This document shows, piece by piece, positions 44,003 through 53,648 of a DNA stretch of 64,000 nucleotides. The notes beneath the pieces are model-generated. The model was not told the DNA's origin. It was given only the letters and a program-made list of their open reading frames with translations, and did no database searches. Within the stretch, counting starts at the first letter, position 1. Every line of letters begins with the position of its first letter. The DNA lies in the NCBI RefSeq assembly GCF_003347605.1, contig NZ_QDFZ01000011.1, forward strand, positions 62,001-126,000. The letters run 5' to 3'. Source of the stretch: Chryseobacterium sp. KLBC 52 (GTDB lineage Bacteria > Bacteroidota > Bacteroidia > Flavobacteriales > Weeksellaceae). Position numbers and translations under genes: made by a program.

Positions 44003-46402
44003 ATGAAAAGGGGTTTACTGTTATTATTTTTTATGATCTGCTTTTTGGGGTATTCACAAACAAAAATTAAGGTTGTGGATGACGCCAGTCAAAAACCTGT
44101 CTCTAAAGCAAAGGTATCCTGTGACAATACCGTTATTGGATACACCAATGAACAAGGTATTCTGGAATTTAAAACAGGATGTAAAAACATTGATATTGAC
44201 GCTGATTCTTATCAGAAAGAAACGATCACCGTGGAAAGCAGCATGGAGGTCTCCCTGCTTAAAAAAACATCAAAGACCACCAATATTGAAGCCGTAGTTA
44301 TTGAAGATAAAAGTGATCCCAGAGCGTTGGAAATTCTTAAGAAAGTCAATAAACTATTTAACGAAAACTCACCCAAAAGCTTAGGATCTTATTCCTACAA
44401 ATCCTACGAAAAAATTTCTCTGGATATTGATGAAGACAGCCTGTCCCAGTTTAATCAGTATTTTAATGATCTCAATATTTTCAAGAAAAAAAGAGAAAAA
44501 GACTCGCTGAATAACATCACTGCAAGAAAGATATTTTCAAAAAGTAAGCTTTTCCTTTGGGAAAGAGCCCAGGAGTTTTTATACTCCAAAAAGTATGGGG
44601 AAAAGATCAATATTCTGGACAACAGAATCTCTGGTCTGAAGCAGCCTATCTATGAAATGATCGCTCTTCAGCAAAGTAACAGGGATGTGGTTCCGGAACA
44701 GATAAAACCTGAAAACAGAGGATTGTACAGATTCTTCCTTTCAGATACTGTTACTCTGGATGGGAGAAAAAACTTTGTGATCCGTTTTCGTGAGGTGAAT
44801 TACAAAAAACCGGACAGAAAACGAAAGTACAACGGTACTATTTATATAGATACCGAAACGTACGGACTCAAAAAGATTGAAAATTTCAGTAAAAACAAAA
44901 ACGACGGAATTATCACCAGTACCTGGGTGTTTTATAATAACAAATGGTTTCTTGCCCACGAAAAGGCCAAGCTTAAAATGGGTAAAATGGCTATGGATGA
45001 CAAAGTGCATGCTGATGATAAGAAAGACAAAAAAAGCTTTGGAACCTACGCTTTTCTTACCTCAAAATATTTTGATTTCGAGGCTCCTATTGAAGAGAAT
45101 CCAAAAGATTTCAAAGGCTATACTTTCTCTGTAAAGAATATTGACGGGCATTCTCTGGACCAATACAGAACCGATCCTCTTACTGAAAGAGAAAAAAATA
45201 CCTATACAACGATCGACAGTTTAGGAAAAAAATATAAAATCGATAGCAAAGCCCAGATTTTATCGGGATTACTGAACGGACAGATCAGAGTAGGTTCTGT
45301 AGACTTTGCCGTAGATGAAATTGTAAATTATAACTCATACGAAGGTTTCAGATTAGGTTTAAAAGCCAAGCTGAATGAAAATTTCAACCCTTATTTTTCA
45401 CCAGACTACTATTTTGCATATGGTATGAAGGACAGAAAATGGAAGTATGGAATGGGTCTTGACATGAAAACCACCCTGGAGAAAAACTCATTTTTCAGAT
45501 TTGAGGTGTATGATGATGTAACAGCCTCCGGAGAATTCAACCGAAAACTTTGGAATTTCAAGATGAGAATGATGAACTTCGGGAATAATCTGAATAATGA
45601 CCGGTATTTTCATTTTAAAGGAATGTCATTATCTTATCTGAACGATGTTACCAACGGACTTACCCTGGCCCTTGATGCAAGAAGAAACACGGAAGAGGCT
45701 GAATTCGATTATCAGTTCAGAGACAGAGGAACTTCGTACCGGAATTTTAATACTCTTTTCACCTTAAAATATTCCCCGAATTCTACCAATATTATGACTC
45801 CGCAGGGAAAATCTCTGATTGATCAGAAATATCCTGAACTCTATTTTAATTATGAACAGAGTTACAAAATACTGCAGGGGGATTTTAATTATTCCCGTTT
45901 TGACGCCTTATTTGTTCATAATTTTAAAACACCGATCGGGACTACAGGTTTCAGATTATATGGAGGTCTGGTTCTGGGTGGAGCGCCTATCTGGAAAAAC
46001 TTTACGATGAACGGGCTTGCGTCTCCGGGCAAAGATTTTAATTTTAACCTTACTTCTTATCTTGGGTTTGCAACACTGGAAGGAGGAAAATACTATAATG
46101 ACAGATTCGTTGCCTATTACTTTACGCATAAACTTCCATGGTATCTGAAAAGTTTCGGACACAATATTTCCAGCTTTGATTTTGTCTTAAGAGGAACTAT
46201 AGGAGATATGAAACATCCGGAATACCACCAGTTTAAGTTCAGAAAATTGGATCACCTGTATCAGGAAGTCGGTGTAGAATGGAACAATTTCCTTTCCAGC
46301 TATTTCAACCTTGGTGTATTTTACAGAGTGGGTTATTATGCAACACCTCATTTCAAGGAAAACTTCGCTATCCAGTTTAAGCTGAAGTTTCTCGAGTTTT
46401 AA
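44003..46402 (+). CDS. DUF5686 outer-membrane protein with carboxypeptidase-like N-terminal domain
   Basis: 799 aa. The signal peptide ends LGYSQ. Residues 20-90 form a CarboxypepD_reg-like beta-sandwich (IKVVDDASQKPVSKAKVSCDNTVIGYTNEQGILEF). A central soluble region follows (SDPRALEILKKVNKLFNENSP), then a long barrel-like C-terminus ending in aromatic F (FKLKFLEF). This matches the DUF5686 family, common in Bacteroidota outer membranes, with no established function. A TATTTTTG -7 box lies at 43980-43987, 15 nt upstream of the ATG. It is transcribed alone; a further TATTTTTG at 46426-46433 starts the next unit. Confidence 0.85.
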   Translation: MKRGLLLLFFMICFLGYSQTKIKVVDDASQKPVSKAKVSCDNTVIGYTNEQGILEFKTGCKNIDIDADSYQKETITVESSMEVSLLKKTSKTTNIEAVVIEDKSDPRALEILKKVNKLFNENSPKSLGSYSYKSYEKISLDIDEDSLSQFNQYFNDLNIFKKKREKDSLNNITARKIFSKSKLFLWERAQEFLYSKKYGEKINILDNRISGLKQPIYEMIALQQSNRDVVPEQIKPENRGLYRFFLSDTVTLDGRKNFVIRFREVNYKKPDRKRKYNGTIYIDTETYGLKKIENFSKNKNDGIITSTWVFYNNKWFLAHEKAKLKMGKMAMDDKVHADDKKDKKSFGTYAFLTSKYFDFEAPIEENPKDFKGYTFSVKNIDGHSLDQYRTDPLTEREKNTYTTIDSLGKKYKIDSKAQILSGLLNGQIRVGSVDFAVDEIVNYNSYEGFRLGLKAKLNENFNPYFSPDYYFAYGMKDRKWKYGMGLDMKTTLEKNSFFRFEVYDDVTASGEFNRKLWNFKMRMMNFGNNLNNDRYFHFKGMSLSYLNDVTNGLTLALDARRNTEEAEFDYQFRDRGTSYRNFNTLFTLKYSPNSTNIMTPQGKSLIDQKYPELYFNYEQSYKILQGDFNYSRFDALFVHNFKTPIGTTGFRLYGGLVLGGAPIWKNFTMNGLASPGKDFNFNLTSYLGFATLEGGKYYNDRFVAYYFTHKLPWYLKSFGHNISSFDFVLRGTIGDMKHPEYHQFKFRKLDHLYQEVGVEWNNFLSSYFNLGVFYRVGYYATPHFKENFAIQFKLKFLEF

Positions 46403-46477
46403 TACGCTTTACCATACAAAATCTTTATTTTTGAATCAGAATTCAGAAATATTCAACGATACTATATAAAAAAGAAC

Positions 46478-46714
46478 ATGCAGAAAATCGAAATCAAAGC
46501 AGAACAGTTTTTTGAATTATTAAAATTAAAAGACACTCCGATGTGGGAGATTTTCTCACAGATGATTGATGGAAATGAAAAGGAAATTATCTTTTTAGAC
46601 AATGAAGACAAAATCCTTTTTAATTATATTTTACCTTCTACACAGGAAAAACTGGAAGAAGACAGAAAAGAGTTTTCAAAACAGTTTTCAGAAAAATTGG
46701 CTAACTTCAATTAA
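46478..46714 (+). CDS. Small hypothetical acidic protein, 78 aa
   Basis: MQKIEIKAEQFFELLKLKD... ends SEKLANFN. It is charged and soluble, with a central hydrophobic strand pattern (EIIFLDNEDKILFNYIL). No family is recognised. It begins 44 nt after a TATTTTTG -7 box (46426-46433) and ends 8 bp before the M28 peptidase ATG, so it is the first gene of that transcript. Its codon use is like its neighbours, which supports it as a real gene. Function unknown. Confidence 0.7.
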   Translation: MQKIEIKAEQFFELLKLKDTPMWEIFSQMIDGNEKEIIFLDNEDKILFNYILPSTQEKLEEDRKEFSKQFSEKLANFN

Positions 46715-46722
46715 GCGTTCTT

Positions 46723-48192
46723 ATGAATAGAAATTATATTTTCTCTCTCCTTGGGCTCTTTTTATTTGCCTTTGGAAATGCTCAGAATTATAAAAAACCT
46801 CTTGTTTCTGCCATCAAAGAAGCTGATCTTCGTACCGATATGTATCAGCTGGCTGCGGACCAGTTCTGGGGCCGTGAAGCCGGAACTCTGGATGAATTGA
46901 AAGTTTCTATGTGGTTGGCCGACAAAGCCAAAGAAGCAGGAATGAAACCCGCCGGAGATAACGGAACTTTTTTCCAGTTTTTTGATATGTACAGACATCA
47001 GGTGATTCCACAAAGCAGCCTGAAAGTCGGAGATACCAGTTTGAAATTATGGAAAGATTTCCTTGTCGCTGAACCTGTAAATGCTTCATTAGATGCTGAC
47101 ATAGTGTATGCCGGAAACGCAGAGCCTGAAGAGCTTGCGAAACTGAATATCAAAGGAAAAGTTCTTGCGGTAAATGCTTCTGACAAGAATATTTCAAAAG
47201 ACATGACCCTTTTTGTAAGAAGATATCCTGGATTTGTAAGAAATAAATATTACGATAAAGCTTTTCAGCTGGGAGCAAAAGCTATTATTTTCATCACCGA
47301 TGATATTTCTGAACAAAGCTGGGTGGAAGTTCTGCCTCAAATGACAAGAGGAAGCTACGGAGTGGAAGGATTAAGAGAAAAAATCACAAATAATATTCCT
47401 GTTTTGTGGATCAAAAGAGAAAATGCTGACTGGGTAAAAAACAATCCGAAAGCTTCTCTGAATCTGATTACTGAAACTTACAAATATCCTTCAGTGAATA
47501 TTATCGGAAAAATAGAAGGTACAGATCCTGTTCTTAAGAATGAATATGTTTTGCTGAGCGGACACCAGGATCATGACGGGATCAGACATCCTGTAAAGAA
47601 TGACACGATCTACAACGGTGCTGATGATAATGCCAGTACTTGTGTTGCCATGTTGGCAATGGCCAGAGCTTACAAAAAACAGCCGGGAAAAAGAAGTATC
47701 CTTTTTGTTTTCCATGGTGCTGAAGAAAGAGGACTACTGGGTTCAAGATGGCATGCAGCGCATCCCGTTGTTCCGAAAGAGAACATTGTAGCCGTGCTGA
47801 ATGGTGATATGATTGGAAGAAATGACAACAATGAAGCTGCTTTATTAGGAGGAAATGCTCCTCACAAAAATTCTGAAGAGCTTGTAAAAATGGCCGAAGA
47901 CGCCAATAATGAAAGTACAAAATTCAAATACCTGAAAGACTGGGATTCCCCAAGCCATGCTGAGTATTTCTATTTCAGAAGTGATCATCTTCCCTATGCT
48001 AAGATTGGAATTCCTGCCATATTCTTCACCAGTGTGCTGCACGATCAGTATCATACTCCACAGGATGAATCAGAAAATATCAATTACAAAAAGCTCTATA
48101 AAATGACTGAATGGATGTACAGAACATCCTGGAAAGTGGCTAATGAAGCTGAACGTCCGAAAGTAATTTCGAATTTTTCGCTTGAAAGATAA
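46723..48192 (+). CDS. M28-family zinc aminopeptidase, exported
   Basis: 489 aa. The signal peptide ends FGNAQ. A PA-like insert domain is seen around residues 110-235. The metallopeptidase core has the first zinc ligand in LLSGHQDHDG (near residue 281), the bridging Asp in NGADDNAS, the catalytic Glu pair in FVFHGAEERGLLGS, the Asp in NGDMIGRNDNNE, and the last His in SVLHDQYHTPQDE. M28 enzymes remove N-terminal amino acids from peptides; the periplasmic location fits nutrient peptide use. It ends in the repeat-rich spacer, convergent with ilvA. Confidence 0.92.
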   Translation: MNRNYIFSLLGLFLFAFGNAQNYKKPLVSAIKEADLRTDMYQLAADQFWGREAGTLDELKVSMWLADKAKEAGMKPAGDNGTFFQFFDMYRHQVIPQSSLKVGDTSLKLWKDFLVAEPVNASLDADIVYAGNAEPEELAKLNIKGKVLAVNASDKNISKDMTLFVRRYPGFVRNKYYDKAFQLGAKAIIFITDDISEQSWVEVLPQMTRGSYGVEGLREKITNNIPVLWIKRENADWVKNNPKASLNLITETYKYPSVNIIGKIEGTDPVLKNEYVLLSGHQDHDGIRHPVKNDTIYNGADDNASTCVAMLAMARAYKKQPGKRSILFVFHGAEERGLLGSRWHAAHPVVPKENIVAVLNGDMIGRNDNNEAALLGGNAPHKNSEELVKMAEDANNESTKFKYLKDWDSPSHAEYFYFRSDHLPYAKIGIPAIFFTSVLHDQYHTPQDESENINYKKLYKMTEWMYRTSWKVANEAERPKVISNFSLER

Positions 48193-48240
48193 TCTATAAA
48201 AAGAATTATATTTCTTTTGTCATTTAACAGTGCCAAAAAC

Positions 48241-48271
48241 AAAAAAGCTTCACAGATTGTGAAGCTTTTTT
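48241..48271. terminator. Bidirectional terminator, copy A
   Basis: aaaaagcttcac / gtgaagcttttt stem with loop agatt. A-run and T-run on either side make it usable from both directions. Confidence 0.85.
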
Positions 48272-48703
48272 CATCATTGTGTTTTTAGAATCTGAAATAC
48301 GAAATAATTTAATATTGAATATGATCTGGAACCGTTAAGAAAAATTCAGGTTGTAAAGAAAGTTAAGATTCAAATTAATTTGAATGAAGCTCCTTACTTA
48401 ATAAATATCGAAAGATATTATCCTTAACTATTCTTAAAATCTTTATTATCCTTAATGGTTCAAAAAAATATTTTTAATTCATCATATTTCTTTTGTCTTG
48501 AAACAAAAGAAACAAAAATTCAAGACTTAGAAACTTCAGCTAAAAATGAAATCTGTTCTCTAAAAACTCTAAACTCGTGCGGAAACGATCTATGTTGAGA
48601 ATCATATGTTGTCCCGCACTCAAACACCAGAGTTTTTTTAACGTTCACAGAATTCATTTTCTTAACGCTTCAGTTTCTTATGTCGTTTGACAGTGCCAAA
48701 AAC

Positions 48704-48734
48704 AAAAAAGCTTCACAGATTGTGAAGCTTTTTT
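48704..48734. terminator. Bidirectional terminator, copy B
   Basis: Identical hairpin to copy A inside the second repeat unit. Confidence 0.8.
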
Positions 48735-49037
48735 CATCATTGTGTTTTTAGAATCTGAAATACGAAATAATTTAATATTAAATATGATTGGAAACCGTTA
48801 ATTTTTTTTATTCATTATACTTCTTTTGTCTTGAAACAAAAGAATCAAAAATTCAAGACTTAGAAACTTCAGCTAAAAATGAAATCTGTTCTTTAAAAAC
48901 TCTAAATTCGCGCGGAAACACTCTATGTTGAGAATCATATGTTGTCCCACACTCAAACACCAGAGTTTTTTTAACGTTCACAGAATTCATTTTCTTAACG
49001 CTTCAGTTTCTTATGTCGTTTGACAGTGCCAAAAAAC

Positions 49038-49068
49038 AAAAAAGCTTCACAGAGTGTGAAGCTTTTTT
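49038..49068. terminator. Bidirectional terminator, copy C
   Basis: The same hairpin with one loop change (agagt). It is nearest to ilvA and probably ends the ilv transcript. Confidence 0.8.
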
Positions 49069-49265
49069 CATCATTGTGTTTTTAGAATCTGAAATACGAA
49101 ATAATTTAATATTGAATATGATTGCAAACCATTAAGAAGAATTTAGATAGTAAGGAAAGTTAAGTTTCAAATACATTTGAATGAAGCAGCTTACTTAATA
49201 AATATCTCAAGATATTCTCCTTCACTATTCTTAAAAACTTTATTATTCTTAATGGTTTAAAAATT

Positions 49266-50528
49266 TTAAATAAGCAAATTCATCAGAGAAGGATCATTGT
49301 TCAGATAGTTAACAAAGAAATCATACTGCTTCATCTTATCGATCAATGGTGTGAAATCTTTGTTTTGCTTCAGGGCAATTCCTACAACTGCAATTCCTTT
49401 TTCTTTTGAATTTTTCTGGGTGTATTCAAAGTAGGTAATATCATCATCAGGTCCCAGCACATCCATTACAAAGGTTTTCAATGCTCCGGGACGCTGTGGA
49501 AATCTAACCAGGAAATAGTGTTTTAATCCTGCATGAAGCAATGCTTTTTCCTTGATCTCTTCCATACGGGTAATGTCATTATTGCTTCCACTGATAATAC
49601 ACACTACATTTTTACCTTTTATTTCCTCTCTGTACTTTTCCAATACTGCTACCGAAAGTGCTCCTGCCGGTTCTACAACAATAGCATCTTTATTATACAA
49701 AGACAATATGGTTTCACAGACAAGTCCTTCATCTACTGTTGCCATATCATACAGGATATCTTTACAGCGTTCAAAAGTAAGATCTCCCACTTGCTGTACG
49801 GCTGCACCGTCTACAAAACGGCTTATCTTTTCTAGAAGAACGGGTTCCCCTTTTTCAAGGGCTTTTTTCATGCTTGCTGCTGCGGAGGGTTCTACACCAA
49901 TAATTTTTGTTTGTGGAGACAGATGCTGAAATACAGTACAGACTCCTGCTGCCAGGCCGCCGCCGCCTATCGGAACAAAAAGATAATCAACCAGACCTTC
50001 TGACTGTTCAAGAATTTCCAAAGCCGTTGTAGCCTGTCCTTCAATAATCGCCGGATCATCAAAAGGATGAATAAATACACTGTTATGATCCTTGCAAAAC
50101 CTCATCGCGGCATCTTTTGCGGCATCAAAAGTATCTCCGAAAAGAATAACGTCTATGTATTCTCCACCAAACATTTTCACCTGTTCAAGCTTTTGTCCGG
50201 GAGTTGGCAAAGGCATAAAAATCGTTCCTTTGACCTCCATGGTCTGACATGCAAAAGCAACGCCCTGGGCATGATTTCCGGCACTGGCACAAACAACACC
50301 TTTTGAAAGTTCTTCCTCAGACATGGTGGTCATCTTATTATAGGCTCCTCTTATTTTATAGGATCTGACCCTTTGAAGGTCTTCTCTTTTAAAACAAATA
50401 TTCGACTCATAAATAGCTGACAAATTATTATTCACAGCTAAAGGTGTTTTTACCACTACATCTTTTAATCGTTCCTCCGCTTTATAGACATTCTCTAGAA
50501 CGGAGGAACTTACTTCCTCTTTCATCAT
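49266..50528 (-). CDS. ilvA: Threonine ammonia-lyase (threonine deaminase)
   Basis: 420 aa. A PLP enzyme converting threonine to 2-oxobutanoate, the first step committed to isoleucine. The PLP lysine is in RVRSYKIRGAYNKM, the phosphate loop is PIGGGGLAAGV, and the ASAGNHAQGVAFA motif is present. A C-terminal ACT-like regulatory region (FPQRPGALKTFVMDVLGPDDDITYFEYTQKN) indicates feedback control by isoleucine; it has one regulatory domain, shorter than E. coli IlvA with two. It is the last gene of the ilv operon, 11 bp after ilvC. MM at the start leaves a second Met choice at 50525. Confidence 0.95.
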   Translation of the reverse strand: MMKEEVSSSVLENVYKAEERLKDVVVKTPLAVNNNLSAIYESNICFKREDLQRVRSYKIRGAYNKMTTMSEEELSKGVVCASAGNHAQGVAFACQTMEVKGTIFMPLPTPGQKLEQVKMFGGEYIDVILFGDTFDAAKDAAMRFCKDHNSVFIHPFDDPAIIEGQATTALEILEQSEGLVDYLFVPIGGGGLAAGVCTVFQHLSPQTKIIGVEPSAAASMKKALEKGEPVLLEKISRFVDGAAVQQVGDLTFERCKDILYDMATVDEGLVCETILSLYNKDAIVVEPAGALSVAVLEKYREEIKGKNVVCIISGSNNDITRMEEIKEKALLHAGLKHYFLVRFPQRPGALKTFVMDVLGPDDDITYFEYTQKNSKEKGIAVVGIALKQNKDFTPLIDKMKQYDFFVNYLNNDPSLMNLLI

Positions 50529-50539
50529 CTGTTTAGTAA

Positions 50540-51586
50540 TTAATTGTTTTCGGGTCTCAGGCTTCGTACCGTCTTACCTGCCTTCCACATTTCGCTTTCT
50601 CTCAGTTCTGCAAGTTCGGCTTCCAATTTTTCACGATAATCTGGTTTGCTGTTACTGTCGATAGAACGTTGTGCTTCGTTTCCTTTGGCTACGTTGTCAT
50701 ACAGTTCTTCAAACAAAGGCGAAGTAGCATCTCTGAAACGCTTCCACCAATCCAAAGCTCCCCTCTGAGCGGTTGTGCTGCAGTTGGCATACATCCAGTC
50801 CATTCCGTTTTCCGCTACCAAAGGCATTAATGACTGAGTCAATTCTTCCACCGTTTCATTAAAAGCTTCGGAGGGACTGTGGCCATTTTTTCTCAATACA
50901 TCATACTGAGCGGCAAATATTCCCTGTACAGCACCCATCAAAGTTCCACGTTCTCCGGCTAGGTCGCTGTATACTTCTTTTTTAAAGTCGGTTTCAAAAA
51001 GATATCCGCTTCCTATCGCAATACCTAATGCGGTTACTCTTTCTCGGGCTTTTCCTGTAGCATCCTGATAAACGGCAAAACTGCTATTCAGACCTCTGTC
51101 CTGTAAAAACATCCTTCTCAATGATGTTCCTGAACCTTTCGGTGCTACCAGAAATACATCTACATCGGCTGGAGGAACAATTCCTGTACGCTCGCTGAAT
51201 GTAATTCCGAAACCATGAGAAAAGTACAACGCTTTTCCCGGAGTAAGATGCTGTTTTACTTTCGGCCAGTATTCTATCTGTGCGGCATCACTCAGAAGAT
51301 AGCAGATAACAGTTCCTTTTTCTAATGCTTCTTCGATTTCAAATAAAGTCTCTCCCGGTACAAATCCGTCTGCAACCGCTTTATCCCATGATTTGGAGTT
51401 TTTTCTCTGTCCTACAATTACGTTAATTCCGTTATCTTTCTGGTTCAAAGCCTGTCCCGGTCCCTGTACTCCATACCCAATTACTGCCACGACTTCATTT
51501 TTTAATACTTCCTGAGCTTTTTCCAATGGAAATTCTTCTCTTGTTACTACGTTCTCCTCTACTCCTCCAAAATTCAATTTTGCCAT
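50540..51586 (-). CDS. ilvC: Ketol-acid reductoisomerase (class I)
   Basis: 348 aa. It converts acetolactate and acetohydroxybutyrate to dihydroxy acids using NAD(P)H and Mg2+. The Rossmann motif is VAVIGYGVQGPGQALNQKDNG with GQRKNSKSW after beta2. The metal-ligand region is SDLAGERGTLMGAVQGIFAAQYDVL. The C-terminal knotted domain is single, as in class I. The Pro in GVQGPG replaces the usual Ser/Ala, a substitution I also associate with Bacteroidota enzymes. It lies between ilvN (40 bp) and ilvA (11 bp) and serves both the Ile and Val branches. Confidence 0.95.
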   Translation of the reverse strand: MAKLNFGGVEENVVTREEFPLEKAQEVLKNEVVAVIGYGVQGPGQALNQKDNGINVIVGQRKNSKSWDKAVADGFVPGETLFEIEEALEKGTVICYLLSDAAQIEYWPKVKQHLTPGKALYFSHGFGITFSERTGIVPPADVDVFLVAPKGSGTSLRRMFLQDRGLNSSFAVYQDATGKARERVTALGIAIGSGYLFETDFKKEVYSDLAGERGTLMGAVQGIFAAQYDVLRKNGHSPSEAFNETVEELTQSLMPLVAENGMDWMYANCSTTAQRGALDWWKRFRDATSPLFEELYDNVAKGNEAQRSIDSNSKPDYREKLEAELAELRESEMWKAGKTVRSLRPENN

Positions 51587-51626
51587 TTTTTTTGATTTTA
51601 TTTATTGATGTTTAATTTTTTTGTGC

Positions 51627-51908
51627 TTAACTAGCATATTCTACTGCGGTCAGATACGGGTTTCTGTGGTAATGTACTTCCAGAACGTCTACCTGTTTTT
51701 CCATTTGTCTGCTGATCTTCTGAACAGAATCTTCTGTTTCTCTGATTACGATAACAAACTTTTTTACTTTTTCTATTCCTGAAGGGCCTACATTGAAGGT
51801 CACCATAGAAATTCTTCTTCTTGAAAAAATAGCATTGATGCGGCTGATCAATCCTAAATAATCTTCTGTATACGCTGTAATGGTATATTCTTTATGATCT
51901 GTTTTCAT
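51627..51908 (-). CDS. ilvN: Acetolactate synthase small (regulatory) subunit
   Basis: 93 aa. A single ACT domain (YTITAYTEDYLGLISRINAIFSRRRISMVTFNVGPSGIEKVKKFVIVIR) binds valine and feedback-inhibits the catalytic subunit. It is short compared with about 160-aa IlvH, similar to E. coli IlvN. It starts 11 bp after ilvB, the usual order, and it ends before ilvC. Confidence 0.93.
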   Translation of the reverse strand: MKTDHKEYTITAYTEDYLGLISRINAIFSRRRISMVTFNVGPSGIEKVKKFVIVIRETEDSVQKISRQMEKQVDVLEVHYHRNPYLTAVEYAS

Positions 51909-51919
51909 CTTTTATATTT

Positions 51920-53644
51920 TTAAACTTTATTATTTAATACAATCTCCGAAACACTTTTTCCCTGGGGAATCATCGGAAATACGTTGTGTTCTTTTCCTGT
52001 CATTACTTCAAGGAGGAAAGATCCGTTGTAATCGAGCATTTCACGGAGTGCCCATTTTAAGTCTTCCCTCTCGGATACTTTTTTTCCGGGAATATTGTAT
52101 CCCTTTGCCACCTGAACAAAATCAGGACTCTGAATATCTACTGAGGAATATCTTTCTTCATGAAACAATTCCTGCCACTGCCTTACCATTCCCAGATAGC
52201 AATTGTTAAGAATTAAAATCTTCACTTCCGGATGATACTGCATAATGGTTCCCAGTTCCTGAATATTCATCTGAGCTCCTCCATCACCCATCACGGCAAT
52301 CACAGGGCGGCCGGTCTCTGCATAAAAGGCTCCAATCGCCGCGGGAAGACAGAATCCCATTGTTCCCAGCCCTCCGCTTGTAACGTTGGTTCGGGAATGT
52401 TTGAAATGAGAATAGCGGCATGTTGCCATCTGATGCTGCCCTACATCTGTTACAATAATTGCTTCGCCTGCTGTGATCTCATTCAACTGGCGGATCACTT
52501 CTCCCATTGTGATCTCACCTTCTTCCGGATACAGCTCCGTATGAATCAGGTTGATGGTTTCAATTTCATGACATTTTTTAAATCTTTTTTGCCAATGATG
52601 ATGTTCTCTTTTTACGATCTTTTCTGTAAGAAGAGGAAGCGTATGTTTGCAGTTTCCCAAAACCGGAACATCCACTTTTACATTTTTATTGATCTCTGCG
52701 TTATCAATATCCAGGTGAATAATCTTTGCCTGTTTTGCGTACTGATCCAATCTTCCGGTCACGCGGTCATCGAACCTCATTCCGACAGCAATTAAGACAT
52801 CACATTCGTTGGTTAATATATTCGGGCCATAGTTTCCGTGCATTCCTACCATTCCTACAGCTTGTGGATGATGAGTAGGAATAGCACCCATCCCTAATAC
52901 GGTCCATGCAACGGGAATTCCTGATTTTTCAGCAAACTCTAAGAACTCTTTCTCAGCCTTTCCCAACATAATCCCCTGCCCCGCGATGATATATGGTTTT
53001 ACTGCATTATTGATCAGATGTGCTGCTTTTTTGATACTGTCAAAACATGGGTCAGGATCGGGTTTATAGCTTCTTAGCGAAGAACATGGCGAGTATCCTT
53101 TATAATCAACAGACTGTAACTGGGCATTTTTGGTCACGTCAACCAATACGGGACCGGGACGGCCTGATTTTGCGATATAGAATGCTTTTGCCAATACTTC
53201 AGGAAGCTCATTGGCATCAGTCACCTGATAATTCCATTTGGTAACCGGGCTTGTAATGTTCATTACATCTATTTCCTGAAAGGCATCGGTTCCGAGAAGG
53301 TGTTCAAAAACCTGTCCGGTAATACAGACCAAAGGAGTATTATCCAATAACGCATCTGCCAAACCTGTTACAAGATTGGTTGCTCCAGGGCCACTTGTAG
53401 CTAATACAACACCGACTTCTCCTGAGACTCTTGCCAAACCTTGTGCTGCATGTACTGCTGCTTGCTCGTGGCGTACAAGTATATGTTTAAGATTTTCCTG
53501 ATAGTCGTAAAGGGCATCATAAATTGGAATAATGGCACCTCCCGGATATCCGAAAACGGTTTTCACTCCTTCCTGAAGAAAGGCTTCAAGAATGATCCGG
53601 CTTCCGCTCAGTTGTATTTCTGTTGATAAATTCAGGTTTTCCAT
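51920..53644 (-). CDS. ilvB: Acetolactate synthase large (catalytic) subunit
   Basis: 574 aa. A TPP/FAD enzyme that condenses pyruvate with pyruvate or 2-oxobutanoate. The catalytic Glu is in VRHEQAAVHAAQGLAR. The FAD region is MHGNYGPNILTNECDVLIAVGMRFDDRVTGR. The TPP-binding GDG-N motif is VMGDGGAQMNIQELGTIMQYHPEVKILILNN. It starts 4 bp after ilvD. Confidence 0.96.
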   Translation of the reverse strand: MENLNLSTEIQLSGSRIILEAFLQEGVKTVFGYPGGAIIPIYDALYDYQENLKHILVRHEQAAVHAAQGLARVSGEVGVVLATSGPGATNLVTGLADALLDNTPLVCITGQVFEHLLGTDAFQEIDVMNITSPVTKWNYQVTDANELPEVLAKAFYIAKSGRPGPVLVDVTKNAQLQSVDYKGYSPCSSLRSYKPDPDPCFDSIKKAAHLINNAVKPYIIAGQGIMLGKAEKEFLEFAEKSGIPVAWTVLGMGAIPTHHPQAVGMVGMHGNYGPNILTNECDVLIAVGMRFDDRVTGRLDQYAKQAKIIHLDIDNAEINKNVKVDVPVLGNCKHTLPLLTEKIVKREHHHWQKRFKKCHEIETINLIHTELYPEEGEITMGEVIRQLNEITAGEAIIVTDVGQHQMATCRYSHFKHSRTNVTSGGLGTMGFCLPAAIGAFYAETGRPVIAVMGDGGAQMNIQELGTIMQYHPEVKILILNNCYLGMVRQWQELFHEERYSSVDIQSPDFVQVAKGYNIPGKKVSEREDLKWALREMLDYNGSFLLEVMTGKEHNVFPMIPQGKSVSEIVLNNKV

Positions 53645-53648
53645 ATTT

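Larger units (their letters stand above)
48228..49265. repeat. Three related repeat units with triplicated terminator
   Basis: The word cagtgccaaaaac begins units at 48228, 48691 and 49024 (periods 463 and 333). Unit A is full length. Unit B lacks about 130 bp of the middle of A (ttcaggttgtaaag through the aatggttc segment). Unit C retains that middle but lacks A's right part. Shared modules are an aagcttcaca terminator hairpin, cttttgtcttgaaacaaaag dyads, a ctctatgttgagaatcatatgttgtccc-like block, and ccagagtttttttaacg. No coding sequence is supported. It fills the 1.07-kb space between the convergent M28 and ilvA genes. Confidence 0.88.
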
